Source of the DNA: Salinispira pacifica
Lineage (GTDB): Bacteria; Spirochaetota; Spirochaetia; DSM-27196; Salinispiraceae
Direction: 5' to 3'
Length of the DNA stretch: 64,000 nucleotides
NCBI RefSeq assembly: GCF_000507245.1
Contig: NC_023035.1
Span: 1,217,501-1,281,500, forward strand
The notes beneath the pieces are model-generated. The model was given only the letters and a program-made list of their open reading frames with translations. It was not told the origin of the DNA and searched no databases. Both the position numbers and the translations under genes were made by a program. This document shows, piece by piece, positions 44,552 to 52,603 of the stretch. The first letter of the stretch is position 1, and the number at the start of each line of letters is the position of its first letter.

Positions 44552-45280
44552 ATGGCCCAGGAAAAGAAATGTAAAAAATGTGAAGAAGGGGTGCCTGAAT
44601 ACATGCTCACCTATGGTGACATGGTAACCCTTCTGCTTACGTTTTTCGTTCTCATGTTCACCACCGCAGAGGTGGACGGCTATGAATTTCAGCTGATTCT
44701 GGCAGCCTTTCAGGGACTTGGAAATTTCGAGGGGGGCAACACTCTTGAAGCCGGTCGGCTGGCCGAGCTGGGAAACACCATCGAGTCTCTTCCGTCCCTT
44801 CAATCGGGACGTGCTCTGGCAAAAGCCAGGCGCGCTGCGGTGAGTCTTTTTGAACCGGAAATTCGAACCGAACAGATTCGGGTGACGGAGGATGAGCGGG
44901 GGCTGGTTATTTCCCTTGCCTCCGACGCCTTTTTCGATGTTGCCAGCGCAGAAATCCGTCTTGAAGACACCAGGGATATTCTCATCCGCCTGGCCAGTCT
45001 CCTCTCCGAAGATTATCTGGAAGAACGCTATTTCCGGGTGGAGGGGCATACCGACAGCCAGCCCACTGATCCCGACGGCCGATGGCCTTCCAACTGGCAT
45101 CTGGGCGCGGCCAGAGCCCTGAATACCATGCTGATACTCTCGGAATTCGGAGCGGATGAAACCCAGTTTCAGGTGATGAGTCTGGGCGAACACCGCCCTC
45201 TTGTGGAAAACGATACTCCCGAGGGGCGGGCGTACAACCGCCGGGTGGATGTTATCATTCTCTCGGAGGGCAATCTCTAA
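44552..45280 (+). CDS. motB: Motor stator protein MotB
   Basis: A 242-residue bitopic protein. The membrane helix YGDMVTLLLTFFVLMFTT (about 22-40) carries the ion-binding Asp. The C-terminal OmpA-like domain binds peptidoglycan (FRVEGHTDSQPTDP and the later NRRVDVIIL). Two Cys near the start (KCKKCEEG) are unusual but seen in some spirochaete MotB. It lies 105 bp after motA. Confidence 0.96.
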   Translation: MAQEKKCKKCEEGVPEYMLTYGDMVTLLLTFFVLMFTTAEVDGYEFQLILAAFQGLGNFEGGNTLEAGRLAELGNTIESLPSLQSGRALAKARRAAVSLFEPEIRTEQIRVTEDERGLVISLASDAFFDVASAEIRLEDTRDILIRLASLLSEDYLEERYFRVEGHTDSQPTDPDGRWPSNWHLGAARALNTMLILSEFGADETQFQVMSLGEHRPLVENDTPEGRAYNRRVDVIILSEGNL

Positions 45281-45441
45281 TCTTCCGGGGCATTCCCAGC
45301 CCTCCATCCCCGCCGGAGCATTTCCCCACCGGGAAAAAACACTACACTCACACATTTATATTCCGATATGTTAGTATAACCCCGCCGGCTTTCCGGCGGA
45401 TCAGGGGTTGCCGTGCAGCCCCAATGTTTCAGGAGGATTCC

Positions 45442-46002
45442 ATGGGCGATGATTTTCTCGATGGCGATGATGATGTAGTTGCTGCCGATGACGGCGGTTC
45501 CGAAGGAGGGGGAGGGCAAAAAGTCGGCTTTCTTCCCGCCATTGTTATTCAAATACTGAAATGGGCGGCCATCATTGTGGGTGCCATTATCTTCATTGTC
45601 ACGGTTGTGGTGGTCACCCTGAATATCATGGGCGCAAATCAGCCGGGTCAGGACCGGGTGGAACGCTCGGAGTCTTATGAAGGGCCGCCTCCGGTCTATT
45701 CCTGGTTCGCGGAAATTCCCGAGCTCCGGGGCGTAACCAGCGATCAGGTTTCCAGGACCTTTGTGGTGGAAATCCGTCTTGGCTACGAGAAGGACAATGC
45801 GGCCATATCCAACTCGATAATCAACCAGCAGATTCCCCTGACGGATATGCTGAATACCTGGTTTGCGTCCCGTTCGGCATCGTATCTCATAGATATTGAT
45901 AACAGGGACGAGATCAGAAGTCAGCTGCTGGCGGAAATCCAGAAGATAGTTCCGGAAGTTGAACGGGTGGCCTTCACCAAATATCAGATTCTGGACTTCT
46001 AG
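45442..46002 (+). CDS. fliL: Flagellar basal body-associated protein FliL
   Basis: A 186-residue bitopic protein that surrounds the stator. An acidic N terminus precedes one membrane helix (about 38-62, IIVGAIIFIVTVVVVTL). The periplasmic FliL domain ends with EIQKIVPEVERVAFTKYQIL. ATG 45442 has AGGAGG at 45431-45436; the longer frame from 45424 lacks this. It lies 143-190 bp from its neighbours on each side. Confidence 0.93.
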   Translation: MGDDFLDGDDDVVAADDGGSEGGGGQKVGFLPAIVIQILKWAAIIVGAIIFIVTVVVVTLNIMGANQPGQDRVERSESYEGPPPVYSWFAEIPELRGVTSDQVSRTFVVEIRLGYEKDNAAISNSIINQQIPLTDMLNTWFASRSASYLIDIDNRDEIRSQLLAEIQKIVPEVERVAFTKYQILDF

Positions 46003-46190
46003 CACCGGAACATGCCTGCAGGATCTGAATTTGGGCTGTGAGGTGAAATACTAGACGTTTGTTGTGCCCGGGTGATATACTTAGCGATGGCGGCGGATAT
46101 TATGCCATATATGGTACTTGCAATATTCCGGGTGTTGTGAGAAAATTTATGAGCGGAACTGTCTGAAACGGCAGCAGGAGAGGGGAAAAC

Positions 46191-47228
46191 ATGACTGAAG
46201 TATTATCTCAGGACGAGATTGACCAGCTATTGACGGCAATTTCTTCCGGGGATATTGATGCTGCGGACGATACCACCAGTACTCAGCAGGACACCCGGAA
46301 GATCAAAATATATGACTTCAAACGTCCTGATAAGTTCTCCAAGGAACAGATCCGTACCGTCTCAATCATGCATGAGACCTTTGCCCGTCTCACCACCACC
46401 TCTTTGTCCGCCAATCTCCGGAGTCTGGTGCAGGTTCATGTGGCAAGTGTTGACCAGCTCACCTACGAAGAGTTCGTGCGTTCAATTCCCAACCCCACAA
46501 CCCTTGCGGTTATTAACATGGATCCCCTGAAGGGTTCCGCAATTCTGGAAATAGATCCGGCCATCACCTTCTCGATAATTGACCGGCTTTTCGGAGGCCA
46601 GGGTGAGGGTACCAAGGTTACCCGGGATCTCACCGACATTGAAACCACGGTTATGGAAGGGATTATTGTGCGTATTCTGGGGAATATGCGTGAAGCCTGG
46701 AGTCAGGTTATCGACCTTCGCCCCCGTCTGGGGCAGATTGAAACCAATCCCCAGTTTGCACAGATTGTTCCACCCACCGAAATGGTTGTACTGGTAACCC
46801 TGGAAACCAAGGTGGGTGAGGTCGAGGGGATGATGAACTTCTGTATTCCCTATTTGACCATCGAGCCGATTATCTCCAAGCTTTCGGCTCAATATTGGTA
46901 TTCCTCGGTACGCCGGGGTACCACCACCGAAAACCTGCAGATTCTCCGTGAGCGGCTGTCAGCCATTGAGGTGGATGTTGTTGCGGAAATCGGGAATATG
47001 CAGCTCACCGTACGGGATGTTCTCTCTTTACGCTCAGGTGATGTGGTGAGATTGCCGAATGTTAGAATAAGCGATCCCATGGCTTTAAAAATCGGGAACA
47101 AGCCCAAGTTTATGTGTAAACCCGGGCGCAACGGCAATAAGCTTGCCGTACAGATTACGAAAAAACTGGAAGATATTGATCAAGAGGAATTCGAGGAGCT
47201 GGCTGCTGAAGCCGAAGAAGTTGAATAG
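46191..47228 (+). CDS. fliM: Flagellar motor switch protein FliM
   Basis: A 345-residue switch protein. The N-terminal CheY-binding peptide LSQDEIDQLLTAI is at 5-17. The middle CheC-like domain includes MDPLKGSAILEIDPAI and LTDIETTVMEGIIVRIL. The SpoA (FliN-like) C terminus has VRDVLSLRSGDVVRLPN. AGGGGAAAAC precedes ATG 46191. Its presence with FliG and FliY gives a complete switch. Confidence 0.97.
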   Translation: MTEVLSQDEIDQLLTAISSGDIDAADDTTSTQQDTRKIKIYDFKRPDKFSKEQIRTVSIMHETFARLTTTSLSANLRSLVQVHVASVDQLTYEEFVRSIPNPTTLAVINMDPLKGSAILEIDPAITFSIIDRLFGGQGEGTKVTRDLTDIETTVMEGIIVRILGNMREAWSQVIDLRPRLGQIETNPQFAQIVPPTEMVVLVTLETKVGEVEGMMNFCIPYLTIEPIISKLSAQYWYSSVRRGTTTENLQILRERLSAIEVDVVAEIGNMQLTVRDVLSLRSGDVVRLPNVRISDPMALKIGNKPKFMCKPGRNGNKLAVQITKKLEDIDQEEFEELAAEAEEVE

Positions 47229-47276
47229 TTTGGCTGATTGGCGCCGAGCCTGGCAACGACCTTTGAAGGAGTTAGT

Positions 47277-47795
47277 ATGAGTGATGGATCACTCTCCCAA
47301 GACGAAATTGATGCTCTGTTGCAGGGTGCCGGAGGTATGGATTTTGACGAACCCGCTCCTGCGGGTGCGGAGGGTCTGAAAGACAGCCAGTTGAGCGATT
47401 TTTCAAACGTGGTGAACGAAGCGACCGACACCATGGGCTCGAACCTCGCCATGCTGCTTACCAAGTCCGTAAGTCTGGGACAGCCCCAGGTTGATCAGGT
47501 GAACGGCGAGATGGTCACCACCAGCCTGAATGACGAAGTGGTTACCGTAAGCATGAACCTTACCGACGGGGTGCAGGGGGATCATGGCTTTGTCATGAAT
47601 GTAGATACTGCATTGCAGATCGCCGGACCCATGCAGGGAATGGAGGGGGTGGAACTGGATGACGCCTCTATTAATGCCCTGCAGGAAGCATTCCAGAATG
47701 TGACCGGACCTCTTCTCACTTCACTTTCCGATAAAAGCGGTCTTTCGGTGATGACCGACCCTCCTGTGGGGGCAGCGGATCCAAGGAAGAGGTGA
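47277..47795 (+). CDS. fliY: Flagellar switch protein FliY, N-terminal part (frame broken)
   Basis: It starts with [20 protein letters not shown], the EIDALL peptide of FliY, and continues into a CheC-like domain ([19 protein letters not shown]). It ends after 172 residues at TGA 47793-47795. The -1 frame from the G5 run at 47768-47772 continues the same domain. With one extra G the protein would be joined to the next frame, giving a FliY of about 380 residues. AAGGAG precedes the ATG. Confidence 0.85.
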   Translation: MSDGSLSQDEIDALLQGAGGMDFDEPAPAGAEGLKDSQLSDFSNVVNEATDTMGSNLAMLLTKSVSLGQPQVDQVNGEMVTTSLNDEVVTVSMNLTDGVQGDHGFVMNVDTALQIAGPMQGMEGVELDDASINALQEAFQNVTGPLLTSLSDKSGLSVMTDPPVGAADPRKR

Positions 47796-48424
47796 GTCTC
47801 AGCGGAAAGTATGTTCGCCTGAATTACCCCATGACCATAGACGGTCAGGCGGTGGGTACCATTATTGAATATTTCAGTGCACCGGCGGTTGCAGCCATGA
47901 TGCCCGATGCCTCAGCCCAGCAGAACCAGGGCGGTATGAATATGGGCGCCCAGGGACAGCAAGGGATGGGCCAGGATATGTCCTCCATGGGCGGTATGCA
48001 GATGGGCGGCAATCAGATGGGCGGCAATCAGATGGGCGGCCAGATGCCCAACCAGATGGGCGGAAACGCCATGATGGGCATGCAGAACCAGATGGGCGGC
48101 GGTCCGGCTGTTCAGGGTGTACAGTTCCCCAGTTTCGGCGGCCCCGGAGCGGGATCAGGCGAGCAGGGCAACATCGGTCTTCTCATGGACGTATACATGG
48201 AAATGACCGTTGAGCTGGGCCGAACCAGAAAGCTGATCAAAGATATTCTGGGAATGGGAGAAGGAACCATTATCGAACTGGACAAGCTTGCGGGTGAACC
48301 GGTGGACATTCTGGTGAACCACAAGCTGATTGCCAAGGGAGAAGTGGTGGTAATTGACGAAAATTTCGGTGTTCGTGTCACAGAGATCGTTTCACCTATG
48401 GAAAGAATGAACACAATATCGTAG
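47792..48424 (+). CDS. fliY: Flagellar switch protein FliY/FliN, C-terminal part
   Basis: The frame from GTG 47792 overlaps the preceding stop (GTGA), so re-initiation is possible. But its first residues ([20 protein letters not shown]) are the end of the CheC-like domain, which argues for one interrupted gene. A Met/Gly/Gln/Asn-rich linker (about residues 45-100) precedes the SpoA/FliN domain: [20 protein letters not shown] and [20 protein letters not shown]. That domain forms the C-ring base. Confidence 0.85.
   Translation: MSLSGKYVRLNYPMTIDGQAVGTIIEYFSAPAVAAMMPDASAQQNQGGMNMGAQGQQGMGQDMSSMGGMQMGGNQMGGNQMGGQMPNQMGGNAMMGMQNQMGGGPAVQGVQFPSFGGPGAGSGEQGNIGLLMDVYMEMTVELGRTRKLIKDILGMGEGTIIELDKLAGEPVDILVNHKLIAKGEVVVIDENFGVRVTEIVSPMERMNTIS
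48002..48073 (+). repeat. Codon-level repeat in the FliY linker
   Basis: The 15-bp unit ATGGGCGGCAATCAG is repeated twice exactly (48002-48031) and then decays. It encodes the MGGNQ pattern. Slippage could change linker length in whole codons. Confidence 0.85.
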
Positions 48425-48513
48425 AATACATACAGAGACATGGCAGTCAATGGGTTTGAGCGCCCCTGAGGGCACTCAACTCATTGTATTTCAGTTTCTT
48501 TGGGAGGGGAAAA

Positions 48514-49350
48514 CTGAGACGCGCAATACTAGTTGCGCTGCTGCTGATGTGTACGGCTGCTGCGGGATTCGCTCAGCAGGACACCGGTAACGAGGGAACC
48601 GGTGCTGCAGTTGAGGTCCCCGGCCGGGTTGACGGAAGAAATTCATCTTCGTCGGACAACCGGGCCTCCGCAGGCGAACAGGCGAACACCAATGCCGGAA
48701 ATCAGGCAGGGGAGTCCGCTGGTGCAGAGAGCCGGAGTACACAGCAGAACAGCGCCGAACAAACCGACGCAGAAATATCAAATCAAAACTCCAGCAACTC
48801 GGCTGAGCGCAGTGTGGACGAACGCAGTCTGACCTTCGATTTCGATGATGTCAGTCCGGAAGAAGAAGCGGGCAGCGAAGATCTTGCCGTCTTCGGATTC
48901 TGGGATCTGCTGCGCATGGTCCTTGTTCTTGCTCTGGTGGTAGGCCTTATTTACGGTCTGTACTTCATTCTGCGGAAAAGCAAATCATCCCAGGAAGAAA
49001 ACAGCAGCTTTATTCAGGTGTTGTCCAATCAGCATCTCCCCGGAGGAAAAACCCTCCATGTCATAGATGTGGGGGGGAAAGTGTATCTTCTGGGAGCCGG
49101 AGACGGCGGCGTGAACCTGATCACCGAGATCAACGACAAGGAAACTGTGGACGAAATGAGACTGCAGGCTTCCCGGCAGCAGCTGCATAAGGGCAACTTT
49201 TCACAACTTCTTGGAAGTTTTTTCAATACCTCAGCTTCTGCTCAAGGGGTATCAACGGCGTCCCCTGCAACGCAGCCTTCGAATGACGGCGGTGGAGGCG
49301 ACGGCTTTGACTTTGTCCGCAGACAGCGGGAAAGGCTGAAGAAGCTATGA
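48514..49350 (+). CDS. fliO: Flagellar biosynthesis protein FliO/FliZ
   Basis: About 278 residues. A signal-like hydrophobic start (RRAILVALLLMCTAAAGFAQ) precedes a Ser/Asn/Gln/Ala-rich periplasmic region (about 20-115), a membrane helix (about 128-150, LLRMVLVLALVVGLIYGLYFIL) and a FliO domain (HLPGGKTLHVIDVGGKVYLLG). The start codon is odd: after TTTGGGAGGGGA the first possible initiator in frame is CTG 48514; TTG 48484 upstream has no ribosome site and would put the site inside the gene. FliO supports FliP ring assembly. Confidence 0.8.
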   Translation: MRRAILVALLLMCTAAAGFAQQDTGNEGTGAAVEVPGRVDGRNSSSSDNRASAGEQANTNAGNQAGESAGAESRSTQQNSAEQTDAEISNQNSSNSAERSVDERSLTFDFDDVSPEEEAGSEDLAVFGFWDLLRMVLVLALVVGLIYGLYFILRKSKSSQEENSSFIQVLSNQHLPGGKTLHVIDVGGKVYLLGAGDGGVNLITEINDKETVDEMRLQASRQQLHKGNFSQLLGSFFNTSASAQGVSTASPATQPSNDGGGGDGFDFVRRQRERLKKL

Positions 49351-50198
49351 GTGTACGGAGTCTCTGCCGGCCGGCCGGATTGATCAGGCTGCTGTTTGTC
49401 CTGATTCTGCTCATGGGCGTTACTCCGGCCGGATTGAGTGCACAGCAAACCGCTCCCTCACCAGAGCCACCATCGGTGGGCAACAATCTGATCGGTGATA
49501 TTCAGGGAGGACAGGAGCTGCTGCCCTTTGTGAATCTGTCGGTTCAGCAGGCGGAATCCGGGGAGGAAGTTGCACTTTCTCTCCAGCTGCTCATGCTCCT
49601 CACCGTGCTCTCACTGGCACCCTCTATTGTGGTGATGATGACCAGTTTTCTCAGGCTGGCCATCGTCTTCGACTTTGTGAAACGTGCCCTGAGTCTCCAG
49701 CAGGTCCCTCCCACACAGATTCTCATGGGAATTGCGTTGTTTCTCACCCTCTTTATCATGTGGCCCAGCATTAATCTGATATATGAAGATGCTTTTGTTC
49801 CCCTCTCCGAGGGAGAGATCAATCTTGAGCAGGCCTACGGGGTGTTTGAAGACGAGATGCGCTATTTCATGTATCGCCAGATGCAGGGGAGCCCGGATAA
49901 TATCCGGCTCTTTATGCGGATGAGCGGCCTGGACAGACCAAACAATCTTGCGGATGTGCCCACCTATGTGCTCATACCCGCATACATACTTAATGAATTG
50001 ACCGTTGCATTTCAGATCGGAATTCTGCTGTTCATTCCGTTTATTATCATCGATATGGTTGTGGCATCCACCCTCATGTCAATGGGGATGATCATGCTTC
50101 CGCCGGTGATGATATCGCTGCCGTTCAAGCTGATACTTTTTGTACTTGTGGACGGCTGGGGGCTGCTTACCCAGCAGCTTGTGGCAAGTTTCAATTAA
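49347..50198 (+). CDS. fliP: Flagellar export protein FliP
   Basis: A 283-residue core subunit of the export gate. A cleavable signal peptide (residues 1-32, ending GLSAQQ) is followed by four membrane segments. The signature LAPSIVVMMTSFLRLAIV is near residues 90-107. The FliP end PVMISLPFKLILFVLVDGW is present. It overlaps fliO by 4 bp (ATGA). Confidence 0.97.
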   Translation: MSVRSLCRPAGLIRLLFVLILLMGVTPAGLSAQQTAPSPEPPSVGNNLIGDIQGGQELLPFVNLSVQQAESGEEVALSLQLLMLLTVLSLAPSIVVMMTSFLRLAIVFDFVKRALSLQQVPPTQILMGIALFLTLFIMWPSINLIYEDAFVPLSEGEINLEQAYGVFEDEMRYFMYRQMQGSPDNIRLFMRMSGLDRPNNLADVPTYVLIPAYILNELTVAFQIGILLFIPFIIIDMVVASTLMSMGMIMLPPVMISLPFKLILFVLVDGWGLLTQQLVASFN

Positions 50199-50308
50199 CC
50201 GGTCCCGGTGAGGTAATCCGGGGCGGATGCAACAACTGCTTGTGCCGGATGCGGAGGATTTCCGTTGGATGCATTCGCGGATGAAGAAAATACGAAGGGA
50301 GGAAATAT

Positions 50309-50578
50309 ATGGACATGGGAACCGCCATGGGACTGATGCGCTCGGCTATCTTCCAGATACTGGTACTCAGTGCGCCGCTGCTGCTGGTGGGACTGGTTGT
50401 GGGTCTGATTATATCAATATTTCAGGCAACCACATCCATACAGGAACAGACCCTCACCTTCGTGCCCAAAATTGCGGCGATTCTCATAACCCTGATGTTT
50501 CTCGGTCCCTGGATGATGGCCATGCTTGTGAATTTTACCACCGGCATTTTTAATCAGATTTCCGTAATTGGAGGGTAG
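50309..50578 (+). CDS. fliQ: Flagellar export protein FliQ
   Basis: An 89-residue protein of two membrane helices (about 14-37 and 52-73) that closes the export gate with FliP and FliR. The signature VVGLIISIFQATTSIQEQTL lies between them. GGGAGGAAAT precedes the ATG. It lies 110 bp after fliP and 7 bp before fliR. Confidence 0.97.
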   Translation: MDMGTAMGLMRSAIFQILVLSAPLLLVGLVVGLIISIFQATTSIQEQTLTFVPKIAAILITLMFLGPWMMAMLVNFTTGIFNQISVIGG

Positions 50579-50585
50579 GTGAACA

Positions 50586-51440
50586 GTGTTCTGGAATGAG
50601 CTCGGGCCCCAGGCAGCAGTATTTTTCCTCATTTTTGCACGGGTGTTTGCACTTCTGTCTGTTGCGCCTCTGTTCTCATCCTCAAGCCTTCCGGGGATGG
50701 CCCGGGTGGGGCTGACCCTTCTCACCTCTGTTTTGATCCTGCCGTGGATCAATGTTGCGGAGATTACCAGTCTTCAGCAGGAAGTTGTTGATTTTTCCGC
50801 CATGGGACTTCCCGCTGCGGATGCCGCAGTGGCGGATTTTGGGTTGAAGTACGTGTTTCTGCTTATAGGTGAAGCGTTTATCGGAATTCTTCAGGGATTC
50901 ATTCTGAATCTCATTACCATGGCATTTCAGAGTGCAGGGCAGTTTTTCACCATGCAGATGGGTTTCGGGGCTTCGGCGGTGTTTGACCCCATGGCCCAGG
51001 AGCAGATCCCCCTTATGGGACAGTTTTTCAATCTGGTGGCCATGCTGGTGTTTCTGATTATCAACGGCTTTCAGAAGCTGTTTTTTACCGGAATTCTGGT
51101 GAGCTTTCAGGCGGTCCGGGCTGCCGATTTGATCCGCGCCCAGGGCGTATTCATGGAAGTGTTTATCGGCAGCATGGCGGTATTGTTCCGCCAGGCCATG
51201 TCTATGGCATTCCCCATATTCGGTACGCTGTTCCTGGTTCAGGTTACCATGGGGCTGCTTGCAAAAGCCGCACCTCAGATGAACCTTCTCATGCTGGGCT
51301 TTCCCCTGGCAATACTGGTTACGTTTACCATTCTGCTTTTTGTAATTCCCGTGCTCATGAATACCTTCGGTGCCGTGTTTGATAACGGGTTCAATGTGAT
51401 AGAGAGTCTGCTCATGCAGCTGCGGGGGAGTCCGATATGA
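50586..51440 (+). CDS. fliR: Flagellar export protein FliR
   Basis: A 284-residue polytopic protein (six or more membrane segments) of the export gate. Text such as FARVFALLSVAPLFSSSSLP and GFGASAVFDPMAQEQIPLMG matches the family. It starts at GTG 50586 and overlaps flhB by 4 bp (ATGA). Confidence 0.95.
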   Translation: MFWNELGPQAAVFFLIFARVFALLSVAPLFSSSSLPGMARVGLTLLTSVLILPWINVAEITSLQQEVVDFSAMGLPAADAAVADFGLKYVFLLIGEAFIGILQGFILNLITMAFQSAGQFFTMQMGFGASAVFDPMAQEQIPLMGQFFNLVAMLVFLIINGFQKLFFTGILVSFQAVRAADLIRAQGVFMEVFIGSMAVLFRQAMSMAFPIFGTLFLVQVTMGLLAKAAPQMNLLMLGFPLAILVTFTILLFVIPVLMNTFGAVFDNGFNVIESLLMQLRGSPI

Positions 51441-52603
51441 TTGATCATCAGCGTGTTGATATGATCCGGTTCACCAACCTCCCCGATTTTCAGAACCGGC
51501 CGGTGTTTGAGCGTATGACCCTCCAGTGGTTCGCCGCTGAGGATGAGGGCCGTACCGAAGAGCCGACTGAACAGAAGATCCGTAAAGCCCGGGAAGACGG
51601 GAAGGTCGCCAAAAGTCAGGATGTAAGCTCCACCATTGTTCTCCTTGGGAGCATTGCGGTTTTGGCATTCTTCGGACGGGGAATGTTCAATACCATGCAG
51701 GATATGGTGAAATACTATCTCGGCTTTGTGGCAAATCCTCCGGTGGAGGGGAGCGGGGTTTTATTCCGTGCGTTTTTCTCCTTTTTTCTTCGGCTGACTC
51801 TTCCGGTGGCCATTACGGCTTTTGTCATGGCCATTCTGGGTAACCTTATTCAGGTGGGTTTTCTGTTTACCACCAAACCTCTCAAGCCGGACTTTAAAAA
51901 GATCGCTCCCAACTTTCCCAAATATTTCAAACGTACGCTGTTGTCAACAGAGGCTCTGTTTAATCTCAGCAAGAGCATTGTGAAAGTTGTAATCGTGGTG
52001 AGCATATCCTTTTTCAATGTGTTCATCCGTCTTGAAGAGATTACCGGATTGGTTCGCCGCCCGTTCATGGAAGGTGTGTTCCTGGTGGCGGACATAGCTT
52101 TTCTGATTATCCTTGAAGCGGCCATTGTAATGCTCATCTTCAGCCTTATTGATTACTGGTTTCAGAGGAAGCAGCATCGGGAATCCTTGAAAATGACCAA
52201 GCAGGAAGTGAAGGAAGAACGGAAAAATTTCGAAGGGGATCCTCAAGTGAAAGCCCGATTGAAGGAGCGAATGAGGGAAATTCTCCAGTCCAATATGATG
52301 CGGAAAGTCCCCGAGGCTGACGTGGTGGTCACCAACCCGACCCACTTTGCCGTGGCGCTGGAATATCAAAAAGAAAGCATGAATGCCCCCATGGTTACCG
52401 CCAAAGGGCAGGATCATATCGCACAGAGGATGAAGGCCATAGCCGCTGAACACCAGGTGCCTGTGATGGAAAACAAACCCCTTGCCAGGGCACTGTATGC
52501 TGATGTGGAGATTGGAGACCAGATCCCCGCCCAGCATTATCAGGCCGTGGCGGAGCTGTTGAAAATGGTATACCGGATGAATAATCAGAAGGAGGCAGGC
52601 TGA
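51437..52603 (+). CDS. flhB: Flagellar export switch protein FlhB
   Basis: A 388-residue protein with four membrane segments and a cytoplasmic tail. The self-cleaving NPTH motif is near residue 296 (VVVTNPTHFAVAL). The cytoplasmic start DEGRTEEPTEQKIRKAREDG is typical. An extra N-terminal 30 residues precede that text. FlhB works with FliK to switch from hook to filament export. Its stop overlaps the flhA start (TGATG). Confidence 0.97.
   Translation: MIDHQRVDMIRFTNLPDFQNRPVFERMTLQWFAAEDEGRTEEPTEQKIRKAREDGKVAKSQDVSSTIVLLGSIAVLAFFGRGMFNTMQDMVKYYLGFVANPPVEGSGVLFRAFFSFFLRLTLPVAITAFVMAILGNLIQVGFLFTTKPLKPDFKKIAPNFPKYFKRTLLSTEALFNLSKSIVKVVIVVSISFFNVFIRLEEITGLVRRPFMEGVFLVADIAFLIILEAAIVMLIFSLIDYWFQRKQHRESLKMTKQEVKEERKNFEGDPQVKARLKERMREILQSNMMRKVPEADVVVTNPTHFAVALEYQKESMNAPMVTAKGQDHIAQRMKAIAAEHQVPVMENKPLARALYADVEIGDQIPAQHYQAVAELLKMVYRMNNQKEAG

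Noticed and set aside
44552-44600. MotB N-terminal CxxC as a zinc site
   Set aside because: Only one Cys pair is present and no second pair or His follows; there is no support for metal binding.
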